DNA from: Anoxybacteroides tepidamans | Lineage (GTDB): Bacteria > Bacillota > Bacilli > Bacillales > Anoxybacillaceae | DNA length: 57,484 nt | Assembly: GCF_014201465.1 (NCBI RefSeq) | Contig: NZ_JACHEP010000019.1 | Location: 1-57,484, forward strand | Direction of reading: 5' to 3' | The notes under the pieces: model-generated | The model's database searches: none | What the model saw: only the letters and a program-made list of their open reading frames with translations | What the model was told of the DNA's origin: nothing | Translations under genes and position numbers: made by a program | Part shown: positions 8,281-16,044 of the stretch, piece by piece | Position numbering within the stretch: position 1 is the stretch's first letter | Layout: each line of letters begins with the position of its first letter

Positions 8281-10250
8281 ACTGTTCCCTCCTCTGCGAC
8301 CGATACGTGTTCATTGTCTAAAATATTCGGATCATCCGCTAAACCGAATTGGACATTTGCTTCAATCCATTTGCGCCGCGGTTCGACTTTATCTCCCATG
8401 AGCGTCGTCACACGCCGCTCCGCTCTTGCGGCATCATCAATCCGCACTCGAATGAGCGTGCGCGTTTCTGGATTCATCGTCGTTTCCCACAGCTGATCCG
8501 CGTTCATTTCGCCAAGACCTTTATACCGTTGAATCGTATAGCCTTTGCCTAGTTTTTTGATCGCTTCTTTTAGTTGCTCATCGGTCCATGCATATTCCAC
8601 CATTTCTTTTTTTCCGGTGCCTTTGCTAATTTTGTAAAGCGGCGGAAGGGCAATGTATACTTTTCCTGCTTCAATTAAAGGGCGCATATATCGGTAGAAA
8701 AACGTTAAAAGCAGCACCTGAATATGAGCGCCGTCCGTATCGGCATCCGTCATAATAATCACTTTGTCATAGTTAATATCTTCTAACGAAAAATCAGCTC
8801 CGGCGCCGCCGCCGATGGCATGGATAATCGTGTTGATCTCTTCATTTTTAAAAATATCCGCAAGCTTTGCCTTTTCCGTATTGATGACTTTGCCGCGCAA
8901 TGGAAGCACCGCCTGAAAACGCCGATCGCGCCCTTGTTTTGCTGAACCGCCTGCCGAGTCACCTTCTACTAAATAGAGCTCATTTTTCTTCGGATTGCGC
9001 GTTTGTGCAGGTGTCAATTTGCCGCTCAGCACCGTTTCTTTTCCTTTTTTCTTTTTCCCGCTTCTTGCTTCTTCGCGCGCTTTTCGCGCCGCTTCCCGCG
9101 CTTGGTAGGCTTTAATCGCTTTTTTGACGAGCATCGCGCCAATATCCGGATTTTCTTGGAGAAAGTACGTTAAATGTTCCGAAACAATCGAATCGACGAC
9201 GGAGCGGGCTTCGCTTGTTCCAAGTTTTCCTTTTGTTTGCCCTTCAAACTGCAATAAATGTTCCGGAATTCTGACCGATACAATAGCTGATAATCCTTCG
9301 CGAATATCAGAACCTTCTAAGTTTTTATCTTTTTCTTTTAATAGGCCCGTTTTGCGCGCATATTCGTTAAAAACGCGGGTCATCGCTGTTTTGGCGCCCG
9401 CTTCATGCGTTCCGCCGTCTTTTGTGCGAACATTGTTCACGAATGAAAGTACATTTTCTGAGTAGCCGTCATTAAATTGAAAAGCAAATTCCACTTCAAC
9501 TCCGTTTTGTTGCCCTTCAAAATAAACGACGGGATGGAGAACATCTTTTTCTTCATTCAAATAAGCGACAAACGCTTCAATCCCGTTTTCGTAATGAAAC
9601 AATTCGCGCATTCCTGTCCGCTCATCGATCAATTCAATTTTAAGCCCTTTTAACAAAAACGCGGATTCCCTTAACCGCTCGCTCAACGTTTCATAGTTAA
9701 AAGTCGTCGTGCTGAAGATCGTTGGATCCGGTTTAAATTGAATGGTCGTCCCCGTTTTTTTCGTCGTTCCGATCTTTTCTAATGTCGTCACTGGAGTTCC
9801 GCCATGTTCAAACCGTTGTTGATAAATAAATCCGTCGCGATGAATCGTGACGACAAGCCATTCCGATAAAGCGTTGACGACCGACGCGCCCACTCCGTGC
9901 AAGCCGCCGCTCGTTTTATAGCCACCTTGCCCGAATTTTCCACCGGCATGAAGCACAGTTAAAATCACTTCCGGCGTCGGTTTTCCTAGCTTATGCATTC
10001 CCGTCGGCATGCCCCGTCCTTCATCTGACACGGTAATGCTGTTGTCTTTATGTATTTTGACGAGAATATAGTTTCCGTATCCCGCCAGCGCTTCATCGAC
10101 GGAGTTGTCGACAATTTCATAGACGAGATGATGCAAGCCGCGGCTATCGGTGCTGCCGATATACATCCCCGGCCGCTTCCGTACCGCTTCAAGCCCCTCG
10201 AGCACTTGAATAGCATCATCGTTATATTCATATACTTGCTGTTTCGTCAC
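8277..10250 (-). CDS. parE: DNA topoisomerase IV subunit B
   Basis: A 657-aa ATPase subunit of topoisomerase IV. The GHKL ATPase motifs are clear: VDNSVDEALAG (Bergerat Asn/Glu), SDEGRGMPTGMH, and GGLHGVGASVVNALS with the ATP lid. The Toprim domain shows ELYLVEGDSAGGSA (metal Glu) and IIMTDADTDGAH (DxDxD). The C-terminal RYKGLGEMNADQLWETTMNP closes the protein. The start is GTG at 10250, 7 bases after AAAGGGG; the frame stays open upstream to 10313 but no better site exists there. It overlaps parC by four bases. A TGCTACAAT extended -10 lies 43 bases upstream. Confidence 0.97.
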   Translation of the reverse strand: MTKQQVYEYNDDAIQVLEGLEAVRKRPGMYIGSTDSRGLHHLVYEIVDNSVDEALAGYGNYILVKIHKDNSITVSDEGRGMPTGMHKLGKPTPEVILTVLHAGGKFGQGGYKTSGGLHGVGASVVNALSEWLVVTIHRDGFIYQQRFEHGGTPVTTLEKIGTTKKTGTTIQFKPDPTIFSTTTFNYETLSERLRESAFLLKGLKIELIDERTGMRELFHYENGIEAFVAYLNEEKDVLHPVVYFEGQQNGVEVEFAFQFNDGYSENVLSFVNNVRTKDGGTHEAGAKTAMTRVFNEYARKTGLLKEKDKNLEGSDIREGLSAIVSVRIPEHLLQFEGQTKGKLGTSEARSVVDSIVSEHLTYFLQENPDIGAMLVKKAIKAYQAREAARKAREEARSGKKKKGKETVLSGKLTPAQTRNPKKNELYLVEGDSAGGSAKQGRDRRFQAVLPLRGKVINTEKAKLADIFKNEEINTIIHAIGGGAGADFSLEDINYDKVIIMTDADTDGAHIQVLLLTFFYRYMRPLIEAGKVYIALPPLYKISKGTGKKEMVEYAWTDEQLKEAIKKLGKGYTIQRYKGLGEMNADQLWETTMNPETRTLIRVRIDDAARAERRVTTLMGDKVEPRRKWIEANVQFGLADDPNILDNEHVSVAEEGTV

Positions 10251-10292
10251 GCACATACCCCTTTCAAAAATAAGAACATTTGTTTCTGTTTT

Positions 10293-10301
10293 ATTGTAGC
10301 A
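10293..10301 (-). promoter_or_regulatory. Candidate extended -10 for parE-parC
   Basis: The minus strand reads TGCTACAAT between yneT and parE, an extended -10 without a convincing -35. It would allow parE-parC transcription separately from genes upstream. Confidence 0.4.
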
Positions 10302-10407
10302 TACATTTCGCAAACGTCCATGTTTATTTTATCGTTTTAGACAAAATAAGCAAATTTTGCACCGAAAATGGAAATGACCATCTTTTAAAAAGATGGCCGA
10401 GTTTCGT

Positions 10408-10827
10408 TTAATTCCGTTTCGTTAAGGCATGTTCTACTTTAATACAGCGATCCATCACAACCGTATATCCTTTTTCTTTTAGAAATTCATATGCTTCCTC
10501 ATTGACAACACCTAATTGCGCCCAAAAAACATCGGCGTCAATTTGGGCAAATTCGCGGGCAACTTCCGGCAAATGCTCGGAGCGGCGAAACACATTGACA
10601 ATATCGACATGGCCTTCGATATCTTTTAACGTTTTGACAGCACGGATTCCTTCCCATTCATCAATCGTCGGGTTCACCGGAATAATTTCGTATCCGGCGT
10701 CTTTCATCGCTTTGGCGATCATATAGGAAGTGCGCTCCGGATTGTTCGACAGTCCGACAACCGCAATGCGTTTTGCATTTTGTAAAATTTCCGCAATTTC
10801 TTCACGGCTTGGGTTTGTAATCGGCAT
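10408..10827 (-). CDS. yneT: CoA-binding domain protein, YneT family
   Basis: A 139-aa Rossmann-fold protein of the CoA-binding (succinyl-CoA synthetase alpha-like) family. The nucleotide motif is IAVVGLSNNPERTSY near residue 21, and the later blocks YEIIPVNPTIDEWEGI, VDIVNVFRRSEHLPEV and WAQLGVVNEEAYEF are family hallmarks; the end VMDRCIKVEH is also typical. The function is unknown, probably binding CoA or a nucleotide. The start ATG at 10827 follows AAAGGGGAAACAAAC. Its place before parE is the same as in B. subtilis, where the next upstream gene is plsY; here plsY lies about 12.7 kb away and in the opposite orientation. Confidence 0.88.
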   Translation of the reverse strand: MPITNPSREEIAEILQNAKRIAVVGLSNNPERTSYMIAKAMKDAGYEIIPVNPTIDEWEGIRAVKTLKDIEGHVDIVNVFRRSEHLPEVAREFAQIDADVFWAQLGVVNEEAYEFLKEKGYTVVMDRCIKVEHALTKRN

Positions 10828-10902
10828 GTTTGTTTCCCCTTTCGTTCACTTTTATGTAGTATTTCTTCATATGCAAAAAAGAATCCTGCTAAATCCAATA
10901 TT

Positions 10903-10986
10903 TTATTCAAACAACCGCTTGGTGACAGCTTCCATATCGGTAGTCGGGTTTTGGCAGGCAAAATTTGCGCATACATATATAGTACG
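10903..10986 (-). pseudogene. C-terminal scrap of a DUF255 (YyaL/thioredoxin-domain) gene
   Basis: The minus strand reads TIYVCANFACQNPTTDMEAV and then TKRLFE and a stop at 10903. The pattern YVCxNFACQxPTTD is what I recall at the extreme C-terminus of DUF255 proteins of the YyaL family. Only about 27 codons remain. Its 5' side joins the EamA fragment at the shared bases CTATATATG near 10976-10984, which looks like a microhomology deletion junction. Confidence 0.5.
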
Positions 10987-11282
10987 CTCAACCAGACCTC
11001 CCACCCACTGCTTTTTATTGAATCCAACGAGGTATAGTAAATGGCTAAGGGAGATAACAATATCGTTCCGAAGCCTGTCGCATAGGTAGTTGCAGTTAAT
11101 GGGCTGTACTTTTTCATGACAACCTTGCCAATCACTGAATAACTTGCTCCAAAAAAGCGGAAAAAGGCAACCGTAACTGGATGTAAGCTTTCAGTTGCAA
11201 TTTTTCCCGCAATAAAAGCCCCACCCCAAATGGTTGTAGTTAAAAAAAGAAGAACATATGTTTTTGATAAAAGAAGGTAAGT
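10976..11282 (-). pseudogene. EamA/DMT transporter, internally deleted remnant
   Basis: The minus strand encodes the first membrane segment of a drug/metabolite transporter (YVLLFLTTTIWGGAFIAGK, then ESLHPVTVAFFRFFGA). This runs directly into sequence belonging to the second half (SYSVIGKVVMKKYSP, then LTATTYATGFGTILLSPLAI). The two inverted EamA repeats have therefore been collapsed by an in-frame internal deletion. The 3' end breaks off after VWLSVLYM, where the DUF255 scrap begins, and the original start codon is lost at the border with the LysR fragment. It should be non-functional. Confidence 0.7.
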
Positions 11283-11752
11283 ATGATTTAGCCATCATAC
11301 TGGATCAAAAACAAGAAGACCCTGACTTAAATTTCATCACAATAAAAGAAGAACAATTGGTTTTAGTTGCGAAACCAGACCACCATTTGGTTCGATTCGA
11401 CCATGTAAGCATAAAGGATTTAAGTGGTGAAAAGTTAATTGTTACAGAGCAAAGATGTAGTTATCGTGAAATAATAGAAAATTTATATCGCAGTCATGCA
11501 ATACGACTTGAATACTCTATTGAATTAGAAAGCATAGAAGCAATTAAACGTTGTGTATCATATGGTCTTGGAATCGCTTTTTTACCGCTAATGACTGTGG
11601 TGGAAGAAATAAAAAAAGGAGAATTGGCTTGCATTCCCCTTTCTCACCCAGAATTAAACATTTATTTGCAATTGGTTTACCATAAAAAGAAATGGATTCC
11701 ACAATCAATGCAGCAATTGTTGAACCTACTATTTCTGACAGGTAAATCATAA
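11258..11752 (+). pseudogene. LysR-type regulator, C-terminal effector domain only
   Basis: 164 codons matching the effector-binding domain of LysR regulators: EGKYDLAIILDQ, EEQLVLVAKPDHHLV, ESIEAIKRCVSYGLGIAFLP and YLQLVYHKKKW. The N-terminal winged helix and roughly the first 150 residues of a normal ~300-aa protein are missing. The ATG at 11258 has no ribosome binding site and sits at the junction with the divergent EamA remnant. The original pair was presumably a divergent regulator and transporter, with the shared promoter region deleted. It ends with a normal stop at 11752. Confidence 0.75.
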
Positions 11753-12066
11753 TCACATTCCAATTTCACACCTGTCAAACTGATATCCTTGATTTTCCCT
11801 TTCCCTTTTTTATGTTTTAGCCGTTTCAGCAATTGGTCACCACAAGCGATTAACTCGAATATGCATTCCGGTTCGAGAAGATTTATTCGAAAAGCCCTTC
11901 TTTTTTCCATTTTTTTTAATTTGTCATGCAGTTCCGTTAGTTTTTGTTGTAATGAATCGATGTATTCATCTTTTTCTCTTAATTGCTTTTGTTTAGAGAT
12001 GTAAATAAGCAAAAGAATGAGTACTAATAAAATCGCAAGTATACTTCCCCATACCATGATGCTCAT
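11677..12066 (-). pseudogene. Membrane-anchored PilZ protein, 3' truncated
   Basis: The minus-strand frame starts at ATG 12066 with one membrane segment (residues ~5-23, rich in I/L/V), a charged coiled coil (residues ~25-58) and the first half of a PilZ domain: RRAFRINLLEPECIFEL and later IKDISLTGVKLECDYDLPVR. After that the frame reads antisense through the end of the LysR fragment (NSRFNNCC...), so the C-terminal half of the PilZ barrel is missing. The breakpoint is near 11735-11760. It lies 25 bases after the EAL gene in the same direction. A shortened protein could be made, but c-di-GMP binding would be doubtful. Confidence 0.7.
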
Positions 12067-12091
12067 ATAACAACTCTTTCTTGGAGTAGAG

Positions 12092-12790
12092 TTACTCTGT
12101 TATTGGAATTGGTTTTCCTAATAAGTATCCTTGTCCAAAATGGACGCCCAATGCTTTTGCAACTGCTAAATCCGCTGGCTCTTCAATTCCCTCCAAAATC
12201 AATTTCATATTTTTATCCTGACAAATGTCCAAAAGCATTTTAATCACTTCTTGTTTGTTTTTTGAAACAGCTAAATCAATCGCAAAATATCGATCCATCT
12301 TCACAAAATCTGGCTCAAGTTCGATGACGGTTCGCAATGATGACTCTTCTTTTCCAAAATCATCAAGTGCAACAGTATACCCCTTTTCCTTCAAAAAAAT
12401 TATCGCCCTTTTCAGTGACCCCATATCCGAAATTTTTTCTGCTTCGTTAATTTCAAATACAATGTTTCGTCCAAAAGTGTTTATGCTATTCAGAAAATTA
12501 GGAAAAAATGAGTGAAGCACAGTAGAAGGATATACATTCACAAATCTTCTGTGCCTTGCATTTATAGAAGACAAAGCAAGCTGAACAGAACAAGTATCCA
12601 AGTCATACAGCCTATTTTTTTTCATTGCAAATTGAAAAAGACTTTCGGGATTTTGAAAGAACTTACAACGTAACAAAGCTTCATAACCGAACACTTTCCA
12701 ATCTTCCAAAGCATATATCGGTTGGTACACATGATGGAACATTTTCTTTCGTATGATATCATCTAAAATCATTTCATTTTCGACTGGCAT
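12092..12790 (-). CDS. EAL domain protein, candidate c-di-GMP phosphodiesterase
   Basis: A 232-aa stand-alone EAL domain that would hydrolyse c-di-GMP to pGpG. Catalytic and metal residues appear present: YEALLR (EAL motif, near residue 38), FVNVYPSTV (Asn), IVFEINEAE, ALDDFGKEESS (DDFG), FVKMDRYF (Lys and Asp), LILEGIEE and GQGYLLGKP. One difference is DDFGKEES where DDFGxGxS is usual, so loop 6 is altered and activity should be tested. There is no GGDEF, sensor or membrane segment. The start is ATG at 12790. It is followed by the truncated PilZ gene, so the two probably formed a c-di-GMP operon before the deletion. Confidence 0.85.
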   Translation of the reverse strand: MPVENEMILDDIIRKKMFHHVYQPIYALEDWKVFGYEALLRCKFFQNPESLFQFAMKKNRLYDLDTCSVQLALSSINARHRRFVNVYPSTVLHSFFPNFLNSINTFGRNIVFEINEAEKISDMGSLKRAIIFLKEKGYTVALDDFGKEESSLRTVIELEPDFVKMDRYFAIDLAVSKNKQEVIKMLLDICQDKNMKLILEGIEEPADLAVAKALGVHFGQGYLLGKPIPITE

Positions 12791-12922
12791 AGTGTAAACT
12801 CCTTATCTAAATCATTTAAGATAGTTAAAATAAACAGCATAGGTTATATACGTGACTAACCATTTTGATTTGGTTTGATTATCATTCTTCGTTCTTGTCC
12901 ATACTATAACTAGAACTCCAGA

Positions 12923-13569
12923 ATGAAGGGACGATTAAAACAACGGCACATCTCACCATCACTCATGCCTAGTTTTCCCCCAACCGATTTACGGAAATTA
13001 GAAAAACAACAAAACAATGTTCGTTTACGTATGCGGCATCACAGCGGTTCGTTTCATGATGGAAGGATACATAAGAAAAGCAGTCGCTCATTGTGCAATC
13101 TTCATCATCAATCTGTTGCCACCTACGTCAAAAAATTAATGAAGGTAGGATGATGCCTTATTAGAACGAAACGGGCATCATGCGAGCATTACGTTGTCTC
13201 GTACTCTGAAACATAATGACAAGAAAAATGCTGCATCAAACCTCCTCCTCTTGCAAACAGGAGGATTTTTTGTCGTTTCTTCAGCTAGTGGCGAACCATT
13301 ACAAAGATCAGCCGATTGCTATAGTGGTAGACAATGCCAAAATTCATCGTTCTCAACTCATTCAGGATTTTGTTACAAAAAATGGACGGATGCTTTTGAT
13401 TGATTCCCTTCTATTCATCTGTAGAGATGGTTAGTTAAAAGAAACGGTCATTGACAATCAGTTTCATCCGACACGTTCTTCTATTGAAGAAACGATGAAC
13501 TTATTTTTAACAGAAATTTCTGGAAATATAAGCGATGTATTGCGCCAGATGAACATCGTCTGCGTATAA
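12923..13569 (+). pseudogene. IS630-family transposase remnant
   Basis: A decayed transposase read in at least two frames. The N-terminal part has LRKLEKQQNNVRLRM, then continues after a frame change as AVRFMMEGYIRKAVAHC. The DDE core survives as IAIVVDNAKIHRSQLIQDF and NGRMLLI, followed by an early stop near 13435. The typical IS630 end follows as ETVIDNQFHPTRSSIEETMN and a stop at 13567. Frameshifts, a stop and internal loss mean it is inactive. No clear terminal inverted repeats were found. Confidence 0.75.
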
Positions 13570-13731
13570 GTACCATGTCGAAAAGCTAAACCAGTTTTAT
13601 ATAGTCAATCCTTATACAAAAAAGATATCTAATCATATTTATAGCATATAATTTTATTTTTTTAATATCAATAGTCTCTTCGATAATTTTAAAGATTGAG
13701 GCTACAGTTACCTATGAGGTGATATGATAAT

Positions 13732-14070
13732 ATGAGTAATTTACCAAAACTTATTGGAGAGCGGATTCGAAATTTCCGCAAAGAGAAAGGGTTGAGCCAA
13801 GAAGAATTAGCTCATAAAGCCAATCTCCACACTACGTACATAGGACAATTGGAGCGTGGAGAGAAAAACGCCACTTTGGAAAGTATAGAAAAGGTGGCTA
13901 ACGCTCTGGAGATTTCATTGGAAGACCTTTTTCGATCGGTCAATCCTCATGCAAATTCTCACGAGTACACATTGTTTCAAATCGTCACACGTTTGCAAAC
14001 AATGAATATCAAGGATCAAAAAATCATACTCAAGTTCCTGGACCTATTGCAAGACTGGAAAGATCAGTAA
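13732..14070 (+). CDS. XRE-family transcriptional regulator
   Basis: A 112-aa DNA-binding protein with one helix-turn-helix of the XRE/Cro type at residues ~7-62 (IGERIRNFRKEKGLSQEELA and HTTYIGQLERGEKNATLESI). The C-terminal ~45 residues are a short helical tail, perhaps for dimerisation. It resembles small SinR-like or restriction-controller-like regulators, but nothing next to it shows its target. The start ATG at 13732 follows GAGGTGATATGATAAT. It lies between an IS630 remnant and a hairpin with the look of an insertion-sequence end, so it may be acquired cargo. Confidence 0.8.
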   Translation: MSNLPKLIGERIRNFRKEKGLSQEELAHKANLHTTYIGQLERGEKNATLESIEKVANALEISLEDLFRSVNPHANSHEYTLFQIVTRLQTMNIKDQKIILKFLDLLQDWKDQ

Positions 14071-14112
14071 TGATCATTGAATTATCAAGCATTCTGGACA
14101 AAATAGTAAAAA

Positions 14113-14178
14113 AAGGAGGCTGTCTCAAAAGGTTGTTAAATCGACCTTTTGAGATCAGCTCCTTGTTTCTTTTTTTTA
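14113..14178 (+). terminator. Strong terminator-like hairpin after the XRE gene
   Basis: GGAGGCTGTCTCAAAAGGT (14117-14135) pairs with ACCTTTTGAGATCAGCTCC (14146-14164, with a small internal mismatch) and is followed by TTGTTTCTTTTTTTT. It works as a terminator for the XRE gene. The arm GGCTGTCTCAAAAGG also resembles terminal repeats of insertion sequences, so it may be an IS end; a partial echo (AAAAAAGGAGGCCTGA) lies at 14233-14248. Confidence 0.65.
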
Positions 14179-14372
14179 CCATTTAGTTGTTTATTCCTTT
14201 TCCAAACGACGATTTTCTTATTTTTTGCGGAAAAAAGGAGGCCTGAAAAACGAACGGCTGAGATCAGCTAAACTACTTAACCGATGATTTTTAAAGCATA
14301 TTGTTATGATGAAATTTGTGGAAATGCTATAATATATAATGTAAAATTTTTTTAGAAAAGGGGTATGAATGT

Positions 14373-14936
14373 ATGTATGATGTAGCGATTATTGGGGCTG
14401 GTCCAGCGGGAGCAAGCGCCGCTATTTTTACAGCAAAAGCAGGAAAGAAAACGGTATTGATCGATAACGACAAAAGCATGACAAAGAGGGCTTGGGTGGA
14501 AAACCATTATGGCGTGATGGAAATAACAGGTCCGGATTTAGTGGAAACCGGAAAAAAACAAGCTGTGAAACTCGGAGCAGAACTTGTAAATGCGCAAGTA
14601 GTCAACATCACAAAAATAGAAGCAGGCTTCCTTATCCAAACAGACGACGCTGCGTTTGAAACAAAGCATGTTATTTTGGCAACAGGTATCGCGACAGAGC
14701 TCGCGGAAAAAGTTGGCGTCAAAACAAAAGCAGGTACAGAGCCGCGTATTAAAACCATTATCGATGTGGATGCTTCCGGACGTACGAATATTGATGGGAT
14801 TTGGGCCGCCGGAACTGTCGCTGGCGTCAGCGTACATACCATTATTACTGCCGGCGATGGCGCAAAAGTCGCTATTAACATCATCAGTGAACTGAATGGC
14901 GAACGTTATGTAGACCATGACGTGTTGAAGGCGTAA
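14373..14936 (+). CDS. Small FAD-dependent oxidoreductase, TrxB-like
   Basis: A 187-aa flavoprotein made of the FAD-binding half of a thioredoxin-reductase-like protein. The dinucleotide motif YDVAIIGAGPAGASAA starts at residue 2, HVILATGIATEL is the second FAD-fold motif, and GRTNIDGIWAAGTVAGVSVH carries the GxxxxGxxA(A/G)G motif that binds FAD near the C-terminus. There is no separate NADPH domain and no CxxC redox pair, so it cannot be a normal thioredoxin reductase. The start ATG at 14373 follows AAAAGGGGTATGAATGT. It is monocistronic and closed by the terminator at 14941-14969. Substrate unknown. Confidence 0.8.
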   Translation: MYDVAIIGAGPAGASAAIFTAKAGKKTVLIDNDKSMTKRAWVENHYGVMEITGPDLVETGKKQAVKLGAELVNAQVVNITKIEAGFLIQTDDAAFETKHVILATGIATELAEKVGVKTKAGTEPRIKTIIDVDASGRTNIDGIWAAGTVAGVSVHTIITAGDGAKVAINIISELNGERYVDHDVLKA

Positions 14937-14940
14937 TCAA

Positions 14941-14969
14941 AAACCGTCCCATATAGGGGACGGTTTTTG
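14941..14969 (+). terminator. Terminator after the small FAD protein
   Basis: AAACCGTCCC (14942-14951) pairs with GGGGACGGTTT, loop ATATA, followed by T residues. Confidence 0.85.
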
Positions 14970-15152
14970 ATTGATTCCCTTGAGCGATACCGTTTTTACT
15001 TTTCCCTAACGAATCCCCTATCCTCTGCACACTTGTTTAATGTTACCATTTAATGAATCCATTAAACTATTACGAGGCGATTTCCGTATGACAAAGAAAT
15101 TGGCGACAAGCTTGGCATAACAACAAAAGCCCCGCCATATTAAATCGATATT

Positions 15153-15587
15153 TTAAAAGCGTTTCACGAAACGGTATCCCGTTATTTCATAACCTAATTC
15201 TTTATAAAATTGATGGGCTTGTTCCTCTCTTCCAAAACCGCTAACCAACCAGGTTCCAATACACCCTTTTTCAAAAGCTAATTTTTCGGCATAGCTCATC
15301 AAAGACCGCCCAACACCTTTACGACGTGCATTCGAATCAACAACAATGACAGAGATTTCACCATATTTGCTTACTTCTTCTAAATTCTCACGAATACGAA
15401 ACCCAAGTAATCCTAAAATAATGCCATTTTCTTCGCAAACATATAGAGAATCAAAAGGGCTATCCTCTATAAATTCTAATCTGTTATTCATTTCCTCTTG
15501 AGAGATTTCGTGACCACTCAATTCCTTCATTAGATGACACAAATGTTGAACATCTTCTTTTACAGCTTGACGAATGGTTAATGGCAT
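15153..15587 (-). CDS. GNAT family N-acetyltransferase
   Basis: A 144-aa acetyl-CoA dependent acetyltransferase of unknown substrate. The GNAT fold is clear: MPLTIRQAVKEDVQHLCHLM at the N-terminus, strand ICLGLLGFRIRE-like block in the middle, and the acetyl-CoA pyrophosphate-binding motif NARRKGVGRSLMSYAEKLA (RRxGxG/A) near residue 92. The C-terminal HQFYKELGYEITGYRFVKRF is the usual GNAT ending with HxFYxxxGY. The start ATG at 15587 follows GGGAGGAGATATAT. It has no operon partner and points away from the toxin-antitoxin locus upstream. Confidence 0.88.
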   Translation of the reverse strand: MPLTIRQAVKEDVQHLCHLMKELSGHEISQEEMNNRLEFIEDSPFDSLYVCEENGIILGLLGFRIRENLEEVSKYGEISVIVVDSNARRKGVGRSLMSYAEKLAFEKGCIGTWLVSGFGREEQAHQFYKELGYEITGYRFVKRF

Positions 15588-15754
15588 ATATATCTCCTCC
15601 CTTTCTCTCTGCTTTTATTCTTATAGTATTTCGAGAGAGTTCGGTTTCATTCCTTCCCAAATAGAGATCTAGGGATCGCCGAAAAAAACAATAATACAAA
15701 GATAATTTTCTTGTCATGTCATCCACTGTATGCGCATAATAAAGTTGAACAGCA

Positions 15755-15790
15755 TAAAATAAAACAGGACATTGGCGGCAACCAATGTCC
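15755..15790 (-). terminator. Terminator of the toxin mRNA
   Basis: On the minus strand GGACATTGG (15782-15790) pairs with CCAATGTCC (15767-15775), followed by TGTTTTATTTTA. It defines the 3' end of the toxin transcript. Confidence 0.8.
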
Positions 15791-15841
15791 CATCGATACA
15801 CAGCTTACTGCAAGAAGTGCAGTGGCCCAGAAAAACGGATC

Positions 15842-15884
15842 GTAACCCACCTTCATTTAGGCCGAGCAAGGTGGGTTACTTTTT
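15842..15884 (+). terminator. Terminator of the candidate antitoxin RNA
   Basis: GTAACCCACCTT (15842-15853) pairs perfectly with AAGGTGGGTTAC (15868-15879), followed on the + strand by TTTTTG. The stem overlaps the toxin stop codon. On the minus strand the same hairpin lacks a T run, so termination is strand-specific. Confidence 0.8.
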
Positions 15885-15953
15885 GTCTTTGGATACAGCG
15901 ATGACGGTCACAATCAGCGATGCAAACGCAATCATTAGATTCACTCTCTTCAC
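15876..15953 (-). CDS. Type I toxin candidate, TxpA/BsrG-like holin-like peptide
   Basis: A 25-codon hydrophobic peptide read from GTG 15953 with core NLMIAFASLIVTVIAVSKDK; a start at the internal ATG (15938) would give 19-20 aa. It has one membrane segment and a short basic C-terminus, like the putative holin-like toxins of Bacilli, whose hallmark is LMIxFxxLIVxxIA followed by lysines. The family peptides usually carry a longer N-terminus; here the preceding in-frame codons reach a stop only five codons upstream, and another frame (ISEES) looks like a shifted leader. The toxin may thus be N-terminally damaged. It would act by damaging the cell membrane when the antisense RNA is absent. Confidence 0.6.
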   Translation of the reverse strand: MKRVNLMIAFASLIVTVIAVSKDKK

Positions 15954-16044
15954 TAATGATAATCAACCGTAACGCTTTTTCATTGAATCGAAAGTGTCAA
16001 TTCCTGCAAAGCCCTCCACTTCAACGATTCGGGAAACGAAGAGC

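Larger units (their letters stand above)
15747..15884 (+). ncRNA. Candidate antisense antitoxin RNA
   Basis: A + strand RNA that would overlap the 3' end of the toxin mRNA. The supporting signals are a possible promoter TTGTCA (15711-15716), 18 bases, CATAAT (15735-15740), and a rho-independent terminator at 15842-15884. The overlap at the mRNA 3' end is as in the B. subtilis bsrG/SR4 pair. The 5' end is inferred from the -10. Confidence 0.5.

Noticed and set aside
10375-10395. Hairpin CCATCTTTT/AAAAGATGG after yneT
   Set aside because: The stem is AT-rich and no T run follows on the transcribed strand, so I do not call it a terminator.
15061-15151. Possible C-terminal scrap reading YDKEIGDKLGITTKAPPY before a stop
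   Set aside because: Only about 20 codons fit, and I could not connect it to a family. It may be a gene remnant.
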